This document shows positions 50,959 to 58,641 of a stretch of 64,000 nucleotides of DNA, in pieces (the first letter of the stretch is position 1; each line of letters begins with the position of its first letter). The stretch comes from Virgisporangium ochraceum (GTDB taxonomy: Bacteria; Actinomycetota; Actinomycetes; Mycobacteriales; Micromonosporaceae), in assembly GCF_016863655.1 (NCBI RefSeq), contig NZ_BOPH01000094.1, positions 54,380-118,379 on the forward strand. The letters run 5' to 3'. The position numbers were made by a program, and so were the translations under genes. Below the pieces are notes generated by a model. That model was given only the letters and a program-made list of their open reading frames with translations. It had not been told where the DNA came from and did no database searches.

Positions 50959-52437
50959 GTGGCTCAACCGACCACGCCCGCCAGCCCGGACCAGCCGGGG
51001 CACGAGCAGAACCGCCCGACATCGGGTGGTCCGGCTGCGTCCCGTCCGGCGTCCGACCGTCCGGAGCAGCACGGGTCGGCCACGCCCACCTGGTCGGCCG
51101 CCGAGCCGCACCCGGCCGCCGATGCCGCGGCGGGTGCGGGAGCCGCGCCGGTGTCCGGCGGTCCGGCAGCGCCGGCGTCAGGTGTTCCGGGTGGACAGGC
51201 CTCCGGCATTCCGGCTTCGGGGGTTCCGGCCGGTGGTCAGGCGTCCGGCATTCCGGCCGGTCACGGTCCGGGCCACGGTCAGATCCACGGTCAGATCCAC
51301 GGTCCGGGCCACGGTCCGGGCCACGGGGCCGGCCCCAACGGGAGTCATGCACCCACTCTGACCAAGACGACCACCCCGGCGCAGGATGCCGGCATCCTCG
51401 AGCGGGCGCTATTCGAGGTCAAGAAGGTCATCGTCGGGCAGGACCGGATGATCGAGCGGATGTTCGTCTCGCTGCTCGCTCGGGGGCACTGCCTGCTGGA
51501 AGGGGTGCCCGGCGTCGCCAAGACGTTGGCGGTGGAGACCCTCGCCCGCGTGGTCGGCGGGACGTTCGCCCGCATCCAGTTCACGCCCGACCTGGTGCCG
51601 GCCGACATCGTCGGCACGCGGATCTACCGGCAGGGTAGCGAGAAGTTCGACGTCGAGCTCGGGCCGGTCTTCGTCAACTTCCTGCTCGCCGACGAGGTGA
51701 ACCGGGCACCGGCCAAGGTGCAGTCGGCGCTGCTGGAGGTCATGGCCGAACGGCAGGTGTCGATCGGGGGCGAGACGTACCCGGTGCCGCGCCCGTTCCT
51801 GGTGATGGCGACCCAGAACCCGATCGAACAGGAAGGCGTGTACCCGCTGCCGGAAGCGCAACGGGACCGCTTCCTGATGAAGATCCTGGTGGGCTACCCC
51901 ACCGACGCGGAGGAGCGGGAGATCGTCTACCGGGTGGGCGTCAAGACCCCGGAGCCGGCCACCGTGCTGACCGTCGACGACCTGATGGCCCTGCAGGCCA
52001 AGGCCGACGACGTGTTCGTGCACAACGCGCTCGTCGACTACGCCGTCCGGCTGGTGCTCGCCACGCGCGCCCCCGCCGAGCACGGAGTGCCCGACGTCGC
52101 GCCGCTCATCCAGTACGGGGCCAGCCCACGCGCGTCCCTCGGCATCGTGCGCGCGACGCGCGCGCTGGCCCTGCTGCGCGGCCGCGACTACGCCCTGCCC
52201 CAGGACGTGCAGCACATCGCGCCCGACATCCTGCGGCACCGGCTCGTGCTGTCCTACGACGCGCTGGCCGACGACATCCCCGCCGAACACATCGTCGACC
52301 GGGTTCTCCAGGCGGTTCCGGCGCCCACCGTGGCACCACGCCAGAACTCGGTGCCGGTGGGCGCGGGAATGCCCGGCCGGCCCGGACCGCACCCGACCCA
52401 GCAGATGGGCGGGCCCGCCTGGCCGGGCCGCATGTGA
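50959..52437 (+). CDS. MoxR-family AAA+ ATPase with His/Gly/Pro-rich N-terminus
   Basis: 492 residues. The first ~140 are disordered (Pro/Ala/Gly, then GHGPGHGQIHGQIHGPGHG). The ATPase follows: HCLLEGVPGVAKTLAVETLA (Walker A), FVNFLLADEVNRAPAKVQSA (Walker B), FLVMATQNPIEQEGVYPLPE (sensor/GVYPLPEAQ MoxR signature) and QYGASPRASLGIVRATRALA. MoxR proteins remodel or assist VWA-domain partners, here the DUF58 and VWA proteins encoded next. GTG 50959 has GGAGGA just upstream. The His-rich repeat might bind metal (inference). Confidence 0.92.
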   Translation: MAQPTTPASPDQPGHEQNRPTSGGPAASRPASDRPEQHGSATPTWSAAEPHPAADAAAGAGAAPVSGGPAAPASGVPGGQASGIPASGVPAGGQASGIPAGHGPGHGQIHGQIHGPGHGPGHGAGPNGSHAPTLTKTTTPAQDAGILERALFEVKKVIVGQDRMIERMFVSLLARGHCLLEGVPGVAKTLAVETLARVVGGTFARIQFTPDLVPADIVGTRIYRQGSEKFDVELGPVFVNFLLADEVNRAPAKVQSALLEVMAERQVSIGGETYPVPRPFLVMATQNPIEQEGVYPLPEAQRDRFLMKILVGYPTDAEEREIVYRVGVKTPEPATVLTVDDLMALQAKADDVFVHNALVDYAVRLVLATRAPAEHGVPDVAPLIQYGASPRASLGIVRATRALALLRGRDYALPQDVQHIAPDILRHRLVLSYDALADDIPAEHIVDRVLQAVPAPTVAPRQNSVPVGAGMPGRPGPHPTQQMGGPAWPGRM

Positions 52438-52450
52438 GTCGGGTCCGACG

Positions 52451-53416
52451 GTGAAGCTGTTCAACCGGAAGGCCCCACGGCAGGAGCCGGAACCCGAGAC
52501 CCACGGCGCCGTCGGGCTCGACTCCGGACGGGCCGAGCTGGTGCTCAACCGGCTGCAGCTGCTCATCACCCGCAAGCTCGACGGGCTGCTGCAGGGCGAC
52601 TACCTCGGCCTGCTCCCGGGTCCGGGCACCGAGGCGGGGGAGTCGCGCGAGTACCGGCCCGGCGACGACGTGCGCCGCATGGACTGGCCGGTCACGGCCC
52701 GCACCACGATGCCGCACGTGCGGCAGACCACCGCCGACCGCGAGCTCGAGACCTGGATGGCGATCGACGTCAGCGCCAGCCTCGACTTCGGCACGGCGAA
52801 GTACCTCAAGCGCGACCTGGCGCTCGCCGCCGCCGCGGCGGTCACCCACCTCACGGTGCGCGGCGGCAACCGGATCGGCGCGGTGGTCGGCACCTCCGCC
52901 GCGATCACCCGCATGCCCGCCCGGCCCGGGCGGAAGGACGCGCAGGGACTGCTGCGCAGCATCGCCCGCATCGAACCGCGGGCCGGCCGGGCCAGCCTCG
53001 GCGAGCTGGTCGACGCGCTCAACCGTCCCCCGCGCCGGCGCGGGCAGGCCGTCGTCATCTCCGACTTCATGACCCCGGTCGACGAGTGGGCGCGGCCGCT
53101 GCGCAAGCTCGGCGTGCGGCACGACCTGCTGGTCGTCGAGATCGTCGACCCGCGGGAGCTGGAGCTGCCCGATGTGGGCGTCATGGTCTTCGCCGACCCC
53201 GAGACCGGCCGCGTGCACGAGGTACAGACCGCCGACCCCGTGCTGCGGGCGAAGTACGCACACGCCGCGGCGACCCAGCGGGCCGAGATAGCCTCGGCGG
53301 TACGCGCCGCCGGCGCCGCGCACCTACGTCTACGCACCGACTCCGACTGGCTGATCGACATCGTGCGGTTCGTCGCCGCCCAGCGGCACGCACGCACGAG
53401 GGGGACCGCTCGATGA
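52451..53416 (+). CDS. DUF58 domain protein
   Basis: 321 residues with the DUF58 core SREYRPGDDVRRMDWPVTAR and a VWA-like region (TWMAIDVSASLDFGTAKYLK, RRGQAVVISDFMTPVDEWAR) whose MIDAS residues are DxSxS. No membrane helix. It starts at GTG 52451, 13 bp after the MoxR stop, and overlaps the VWA gene start by ATGA. MoxR-DUF58-VWA sets are thought to form a chaperone-like complex at the membrane. Confidence 0.92.
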   Translation: MKLFNRKAPRQEPEPETHGAVGLDSGRAELVLNRLQLLITRKLDGLLQGDYLGLLPGPGTEAGESREYRPGDDVRRMDWPVTARTTMPHVRQTTADRELETWMAIDVSASLDFGTAKYLKRDLALAAAAAVTHLTVRGGNRIGAVVGTSAAITRMPARPGRKDAQGLLRSIARIEPRAGRASLGELVDALNRPPRRRGQAVVISDFMTPVDEWARPLRKLGVRHDLLVVEIVDPRELELPDVGVMVFADPETGRVHEVQTADPVLRAKYAHAAATQRAEIASAVRAAGAAHLRLRTDSDWLIDIVRFVAAQRHARTRGTAR

Positions 53417-54363
53417 TCCGATTCCTGGAACCCTGGTGGTTGCTCGCCATCGTGCCCGTGCTGGTGATCGCCGGCGCGTACGTGTGGCGGCAGCTGCACA
53501 AGCGGCAGTACGCGATGAAGTTCACCAACGTCGACCTGCTGCGGCACCTGGTCCCGCGGGGACTGGGCGCGAAGCGCCACTTCGCCGCCGGCGCGTTCCT
53601 GGCGAGCCTCGCCGTGCTGGCGATGGGCATGGCCCGGCCGTCGGTCGACACGAAGGAACCGCTGGAGCGGGCCACCGTGATGCTCGCGATCGACGTGTCG
53701 CTGTCGATGCAGGCCGCCGACGTGGCGCCCACCCGCATCGACGCCGCGAAGCAGGCGGCCAAGGACTTCGTCCGGCAGCTGCCGGAGGGCTACAACCTCG
53801 GGCTGGTCACGTTCGCCAAGGCCGCGAACGTGAAGGTCTCGCCGATGAAGGACCGCGCGCCGGTGCTCGCCGAGATCGACGCGCTCCAGCTCGCCGAGGC
53901 CACCGCGACCGGCGAGGCCGTGTACGCCTGCCTCGACGCGATCCGGGGCGTGCCCACCGACGGCGCGAACGAGCTGCCGCCGGCGCGCATCGTGCTGCTG
54001 TCCGACGGTTACCGCACCTACGGGCGGTCGATCGAGGAGGCGGCGGCGAGTGCGTCGGCCGCGAACATCCCCGTGTCGACGATCGCGTTCGGCACCGACG
54101 AGGGCGTCGTGCGGATCAACAACCAGACGCAGCGGGTGCCGGTCGACCGGCAGTCCCTGCAGCGGCTGGCCGAGAGCACCAAGGGCCTGTTCTACGAGGC
54201 GGCGACGGCCGAGGAGCTGAAGCAGGTCTACAAGGACATGGGCAGCTCGATCGGGTACCGCACGAAGCCGCGCGAGGTCACGCAGTGGTACGTGGGCGCG
54301 GCGCTGCTGTTCGCCCTGGCCGCCGCCGGGCTCAGCCTGCTGTGGACCAGCAGGCTTCCGTAA
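53413..54363 (+). CDS. VWA-domain membrane protein (BatA-like)
   Basis: 316 residues: two N-terminal membrane helices (PWWLLAIVPVLVIAGAYVW, HFAAGAFLASLAVLAMGMA), a von Willebrand A domain with MIDAS motif LAIDVSLSMQAADVAPTRID (DxSxS) plus TATGEAV (Thr) and LLSDGYRTYG (Asp), and a C-terminal membrane helix (VGAALLFALAAAGLSLLWTS). Matches BatA-type partners of MoxR. ATG 53413 overlaps the DUF58 stop. It is the last gene of the operon. Confidence 0.92.
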   Translation: MIRFLEPWWLLAIVPVLVIAGAYVWRQLHKRQYAMKFTNVDLLRHLVPRGLGAKRHFAAGAFLASLAVLAMGMARPSVDTKEPLERATVMLAIDVSLSMQAADVAPTRIDAAKQAAKDFVRQLPEGYNLGLVTFAKAANVKVSPMKDRAPVLAEIDALQLAEATATGEAVYACLDAIRGVPTDGANELPPARIVLLSDGYRTYGRSIEEAAASASAANIPVSTIAFGTDEGVVRINNQTQRVPVDRQSLQRLAESTKGLFYEAATAEELKQVYKDMGSSIGYRTKPREVTQWYVGAALLFALAAAGLSLLWTSRLP

Positions 54364-54377
54364 CGGCCCGGAAGCGC

Positions 54378-54455
54378 TCAGGAGACCAGGAAGAACAGGT
54401 AGCAGACCCAGACAGCGCCCAGCGCGAATCCGAGTGGTGCGAGGTAACGGGTCAT
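54378..54455 (-). CDS. 25-residue single-pass membrane microprotein
   Basis: A 25-codon frame begins at ATG 54455 with a strong GAGGAG ribosome binding site seven bases upstream. The peptide is basic at the start (MTRYLAPLGF), then one hydrophobic helix (ALGAVWVCYLFFLVS) with a single Cys, a positive-inside topology typical of small membrane proteins. It lies antisense-convergent to the VWA gene end, 14 bp away. No name can be given. The alternative longer frame upstream (from 54572) has no ribosome binding site. Confidence 0.55.
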   Translation of the reverse strand: MTRYLAPLGFALGAVWVCYLFFLVS

Positions 54456-54728
54456 GACGAACTCCTCGTGGCGTGGTGAAGCGAAACGGAACGCACACGT
54501 GAAGTCGTGACCGGGCAGTCGCAGGCCCGAAAGGGGAGCGGCGACAGTTCTACGAGGATGGGGCCCGGCCACGACTGGGAGGATCGCTATCTCGCACAGC
54601 GATCACCTCCAAGAGTCGTAGCGGGCACAGGGGCCTGAAAGCCTCGGACATCCTAGCCCCACCAACCGGTGAAGTCACATCGCCGGGCCATTGCTAAGGT
54701 TCCGGCGGCAGACACCCGAGGAGGCGTT

Positions 54729-55433
54729 GTGGCGCGCACAGTACTGGTCACCGGCGGTAACCGGGGCATCGGCCTCGCGATCGCCAACGCGTTCGCCGCG
54801 CAGGGTGACCGGGTCGCGGTCACCCACCGGGGGACCAAGGCGCCCGGCGACCTGTTCGGGGTCGAGTGCGACATCACCGACGCCGCCGCGGTCGACGCGG
54901 CGTTCGGCACCGTCGAGAAGGAGCTGGGACCGGTCGAGGTGCTGGTCGCGAACGCCGGCATCACCGACGACACGCTGCTGCTGCGGATGAACGAGGAGCA
55001 GTTCACGCGGGTCCTCGACACGAACCTCACCGGTGCCTACCGCGTCGCCAAGCGGGCCGCGAGCAAGATGCTCCGCGCCCGCTGGGGCCGGATGATCTTC
55101 ATTTCGTCGGTGGTGGGCCTGTCCGGCGGCGCCGGTCAGGTGAACTACGCGGCGAGCAAGGCGGGCCTGGTCGGTGTCGCCCGCTCGATCGCCCGGGAGC
55201 TGGGCAGCCGCAACATCACGGCGAACGTCGTCGCGCCGGGGTTCGTGGCCACCGACATGACCGACGTGCTGAGCGAGGACCGCAAGAAGGAGATCCTCGG
55301 CAACATCCCGCTGGGACGGATGGCCACCGCCGACGAGATCGCGGGTACGGTCACCTGGCTCGCTGGTGACGCGGCCGCCTACGTCACCGGAGCGGTCATC
55401 CCGGTCGACGGCGGCCTGGGCATGGGTCACTGA
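54729..55433 (+). CDS. fabG: 3-oxoacyl-ACP reductase
   Basis: 234 residues, classical short-chain dehydrogenase: TVLVTGGNRGIGLAIANAFA (TGxxxGIG), NAGITDDTLLLRM, and the catalytic Ser-Tyr-Lys in FISSVVGLSGGAGQVNYAAS followed by KAG. The PGFVATDMTDVL loop and the final GAVIPVDGGLGMGH are typical of FabG. It reduces 3-oxoacyl-ACP with NADPH. GAGGAGG precedes GTG 54729. It is directly followed by an enoyl reductase gene, the fabG-inhA order known from mycobacteria and other actinomycetes. Confidence 0.95.
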   Translation: MARTVLVTGGNRGIGLAIANAFAAQGDRVAVTHRGTKAPGDLFGVECDITDAAAVDAAFGTVEKELGPVEVLVANAGITDDTLLLRMNEEQFTRVLDTNLTGAYRVAKRAASKMLRARWGRMIFISSVVGLSGGAGQVNYAASKAGLVGVARSIARELGSRNITANVVAPGFVATDMTDVLSEDRKKEILGNIPLGRMATADEIAGTVTWLAGDAAAYVTGAVIPVDGGLGMGH

Positions 55434-55448
55434 GGAAGGACGTCACAC

Positions 55449-56216
55449 ATGGGCTTTCTCGAGGGCAAGCGACTGCTCGTCACCGGGGTCATCACCGACC
55501 AGTCGATCGCGTTCTCCGTGGCCAAGCTGGCGCAGGAGAACGGCGCGAAGGTGCTCCTGACCGGCTTCGGCCGGCTGTCGCTGGTCGAGCGCATCGCGAA
55601 GCGGCTGCCCGACCCGCCGCCGGTGATCGAGCTCGACGTCACCAACCAGGAGCACCTCGACGGCCTGGCCGACAAGGTCCGCGAGCACGGCCTCGACGGG
55701 CTCGACGGGGTCGTCCACTCGATCGGGTTCGCGCCCGGGAGCGCCCTCGGCGGCAACTTCCTCGAGACACCCTGGGACGACGTGGCGACCGCCGTGCACG
55801 TGTCGACCTACTCCTACAAGGCGCTCGCCACCGCCTGCCTCCCGCTCATGGACCGGGGCAGCTCGATCGTCGGCCTCACCTTCGACGCCACGGTGGCCTG
55901 GCCGGTCTACGACTGGATGGGCGTCGCCAAGGCCGGCCTGGAGTCCTGCAACCGGTACCTCGCCCGCTACCTCGGCCCGAAGGGCATCCGCGCCAACCTC
56001 GTGTCGGCCGGTCCGCTGCGCACGATGGCGGCCAAGTCGATCCCCGGGTTCAAGGAGTTCGAGGACCCATGGGTCGAGAAGGCCCCGCTGGGCTGGGACC
56101 TCACCGACCAGGAGCCGGCGGCGAAGACCGTGCTCGCGCTGCTGTCGGACTGGTTCCCCGCCACCACCGGCGAGATCGTCCACGCCGACGGCGGCTTCCA
56201 CGCCCTGGGCGCGTAA
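55449..56216 (+). CDS. inhA: enoyl-ACP reductase (FabI/InhA type)
   Basis: 255 residues. The N-terminal RLLVTGVITDQSIAFSVAKL is the FabI/InhA version of the NAD-binding loop (ITDxSIA). DGVVHSIGFAPGSALGGNFL, the catalytic YDWMGVAKAGLESCNRYLAR (Tyr-x6-Lys) and LVSAGPLRTMAAKSIPGFKE follow InhA closely. It reduces the trans-2-enoyl-ACP double bond in fatty acid synthesis. ATG 55449 has GAGGAAGG about 11 bases upstream, 15 bp after fabG, so the two form one operon. Confidence 0.94.
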   Translation: MGFLEGKRLLVTGVITDQSIAFSVAKLAQENGAKVLLTGFGRLSLVERIAKRLPDPPPVIELDVTNQEHLDGLADKVREHGLDGLDGVVHSIGFAPGSALGGNFLETPWDDVATAVHVSTYSYKALATACLPLMDRGSSIVGLTFDATVAWPVYDWMGVAKAGLESCNRYLARYLGPKGIRANLVSAGPLRTMAAKSIPGFKEFEDPWVEKAPLGWDLTDQEPAAKTVLALLSDWFPATTGEIVHADGGFHALGA

Positions 56217-56236
56217 GGCGCGCGCCGCGCGCAGGC

Positions 56237-56596
56237 TCAGGTCGGCAGCTCGGCCGCCTCGATCACGGGCACCACGCCGCGCCACGTCGTCGCCACCCGC
56301 AACGCCGAGGCCGGCGGTTGCCCGTCGAGGTCGGCGTTCGGGCGCCGCAGCCAGGCCCGCGCGTGCTCGGTGTCCTTGAACTGCGAGAGGACCGCGTGAG
56401 CGGCGCGAAGTCGAAGCTCGCCGGCCCGGGTGGCCAGGGCCTCGCCCATCCGCCAGGTGCGCAGGTCACTGACCGAGCCGGCACCGAGCAGGTACGCCAC
56501 CAGGTCGGTGCCCAGGGCGGCCACGCACTCGTCGCGCACCGCGGTGAGGGCGGGCTGCTCCGTCGTCGCGGCCCCGGGTTCCCCCAACAGCGTCAT
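56237..56596 (-). CDS. Xre/MbcA/ParS-like toxin-binding domain protein (orphan antitoxin-like)
   Basis: 119 residues. The C-terminal half AVLSQFKDTEHARAWLRRPN followed by ADLDGQPPASALRVATTWRG fits the antitoxin Xre/MbcA/ParS C-terminal domain (x-WL-x-x-PN-x-x-L-x-G-x-P). The N-terminal half is helical with a possible helix-turn-helix (GAGSVSDLRTWRMGEALATR). No RES-domain toxin lies beside it. Start ATG 56596 has GGAGG only one base upstream, so another start is possible. It stands 41 bp after the SIR2-like gene and may be the last gene of that operon. Confidence 0.7.
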   Translation of the reverse strand: MTLLGEPGAATTEQPALTAVRDECVAALGTDLVAYLLGAGSVSDLRTWRMGEALATRAGELRLRAAHAVLSQFKDTEHARAWLRRPNADLDGQPPASALRVATTWRGVVPVIEAAELPT

Positions 56597-56637
56597 GCCT
56601 CCGAGCGTACGTCCGCGGCGCGACAAGCGACAGAAAC

Positions 56638-58641
56638 CTATGCCGGCTCGTGCAGGAACAGCGTCGACACCTCCCGGGCGATCGCGGTCAGCGCCCGGTC
56701 GCGCAGGCGGGGGTCGCGGATCGCGGCGGTGGCCTGGTCCCACGTCTCCAGCGGCCGGTCGCCGACCATCGGCAGCGGCTCGCCGCGCAGGTCGGCCGCC
56801 AGCAGCATGGCGTTGTGCACCAGCCAGTGCAGGTAGTGGCCCTCCGCGTCCCAGCCGGGGTGCTCGCAGGTGCGGTCGAGCCGGTCGCGGACCTCGACGA
56901 AGCTGCTCGCCGTGAACAGGTCGGCGTCGTGACCGACGTGCGACAGCCGCGGGCTGTACAGGTGCCGCACCGGCTCCGGCCACACGGCCTGCCACAGCTT
57001 CCACATCAGCGTCTCCTCGTCGCCGCCGAGGGTCACGACGGTCTCGGGAGGCTGGGTGAGCAGGAGGTGGTGCAGGTGCGCCCAGATCGCCGGCGGGCTC
57101 AGCAGCCGGTCCGCCCGGGTGGTGCCGAGCCGCGCGGCGATCGAGTCGGCGCCGGTGGAGTCGGGGATCGCCCGGATCGCGCGGAGCACGTCGTACAGGT
57201 TGTGGACGCGGTAGTACTCGTGCTCGACCGCCCAGGTGTTCGTGGGCCGTAGCAGTTGCTCCGGGTCCGACAGGCGGTCCGCGACGCGTCCCGGCTCATG
57301 GAACTCCGACAGCGCGACCACGAGCGGCGGCCGGGCGCCCACGATCAGCCCGAACCACCGGCGGATGTCGCCGACCAGGTTCTCGCGGAAGGCCGTCGCG
57401 TGCGCCGGAGGGTTGAGGTCGTCGACGCAGAGCACCACCCGCATGCCCGACGCCGACAGGCTCGCCGCCACCAGCGCCTGCACCGTGTGGATCAGGTTCG
57501 TCTGGCGCAGCTGGACCGGCCAGTAGAGCAGCTCCGGCGTCATGGTGCGGTGCGCGCCCTCCAGCCGCCAGCCGAACCCGCGGTCGAGCTCCCGCAGCAG
57601 CTCACCGGCCGAGCGCTGCGCGCCGATCAGTTCCTCGAGCATCGGCTGCCGCACGCGGTGGCCGCCCGGCGCCGCCCGCGGAGGGGCGGCGAACACCGCC
57701 GGCGCCGGTGCGCTGTCCATCGCCCGGAGCAGCGCCGGGAACAGCCGGTTGCTGTCGACGCCCTCGTAGTAGACGACGGGCTTGCCGCCACCGAGCGGGC
57801 CGGGCCCGTAGGGCTGCGCGTCGACGCGCAGCCCGTGCTCGGCCCACAGCACGTCGACGCTGCGGTCGGCGGCGAGGCCGCGGAGCGCGTCGGTCACGGC
57901 GTCGTCCCAGCCGCCGTAGCCGACCAGGCACACCGTCTCCTCCCGCAAGTGCTCGGCCAGCGACGTGGTGAGCAGCGGCCGGTCGGCGGTCAGCTCGCGG
58001 GGGTCGTGCAGCGCCGACCGGTCGTCGGTGGCGGTCAACGGCCGCCAGAAGCCGTTGAGGTGCACCACCGTGATGCCGTCGACGCGCGGGTCGGGGATCA
58101 TCGCGTCCCGGTTGATCGCGACGCTGCGGGCCAGCCCGCCGGCCCGGCGGATCGCGATCTCGATGAGCGGGTCGAAGTTCGTGGTGAACACCCGGAAGTT
58201 GAACCGGCCGGGGCCGCGGGCGAGCAGCGCGCCCAGCGCCGCGAGGCCGGGCGGGAGCGTCCACGCGCGCAGGTCGTTCTCGAGCTGGACGGCGCGCTGG
58301 AAGCTCAGCCGCTCCCACTGTGTGGGCTCCTGGTCGTGGGCGTTCAGCACGGCGTGCTGCATCACCACGTCGAACTCCTGCGCCGACACCCAGTCGGCGA
58401 ACGCGCGCCGGTAGGCGATGTACACCTCCACCGGCTTCCTGGCCGTCCGGGCCCGCCGCAGCGCCTCGACCAGGTCGGGGTGCTCGCCGCGGTCGGCGAC
58501 GAACCGGTCGGCGAGATCGAGCAGGCCGGCGACGCCCGGCACGTCGGGCTGGCTGACGCCGGAGCCGAGCACGAACGCGATCCGCCGCTGCCGCCCGGCC
58601 GCGGCGACCAGCTGCTCGATCAGTTCCGCTTCACCGGTCAT
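56638..58641 (-). CDS. SIR2-like conflict-system protein with large novel C-terminal region
   Basis: 667 residues. Residues ~15-310 form a SIR2-like domain: IAFVLGSGVSQPDVPGVAGL (GSGVS 26-30, nucleotide loop), FRVFTTNFDPLIEIAIRRAG (TTNFD 153-157), VVHLNGFWRP (His194), LVGYGGWDDAVTDALRGLAA (241-260). Such domains in bacterial defence cleave NAD. Residues ~330-667 have no domain I recognise; parts such as LRQTNLIHTVQALVAASLSA and VVLCVDDLNPPAHATAF suggest an alpha/beta fold. ATG 58641 overlaps the caspase gene by 11 bases, so the two are coupled. Probable effector or sensor of the cluster (inference). Confidence 0.85.
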   Translation of the reverse strand: MTGEAELIEQLVAAAGRQRRIAFVLGSGVSQPDVPGVAGLLDLADRFVADRGEHPDLVEALRRARTARKPVEVYIAYRRAFADWVSAQEFDVVMQHAVLNAHDQEPTQWERLSFQRAVQLENDLRAWTLPPGLAALGALLARGPGRFNFRVFTTNFDPLIEIAIRRAGGLARSVAINRDAMIPDPRVDGITVVHLNGFWRPLTATDDRSALHDPRELTADRPLLTTSLAEHLREETVCLVGYGGWDDAVTDALRGLAADRSVDVLWAEHGLRVDAQPYGPGPLGGGKPVVYYEGVDSNRLFPALLRAMDSAPAPAVFAAPPRAAPGGHRVRQPMLEELIGAQRSAGELLRELDRGFGWRLEGAHRTMTPELLYWPVQLRQTNLIHTVQALVAASLSASGMRVVLCVDDLNPPAHATAFRENLVGDIRRWFGLIVGARPPLVVALSEFHEPGRVADRLSDPEQLLRPTNTWAVEHEYYRVHNLYDVLRAIRAIPDSTGADSIAARLGTTRADRLLSPPAIWAHLHHLLLTQPPETVVTLGGDEETLMWKLWQAVWPEPVRHLYSPRLSHVGHDADLFTASSFVEVRDRLDRTCEHPGWDAEGHYLHWLVHNAMLLAADLRGEPLPMVGDRPLETWDQATAAIRDPRLRDRALTAIAREVSTLFLHEPA

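Noticed and set aside
51001..51352. Arg-rich minus-strand frames opposite the MoxR N-terminus
   Set aside because: They mirror the repeat coding of the MoxR arm and have no ribosome binding site or domain.
54456..54728. Structured RNA or riboswitch between the microprotein and fabG
   Set aside because: Short inverted repeats such as GATCGCT/AGCGATC exist, but no known riboswitch core is recognisable; nothing more can be supported.
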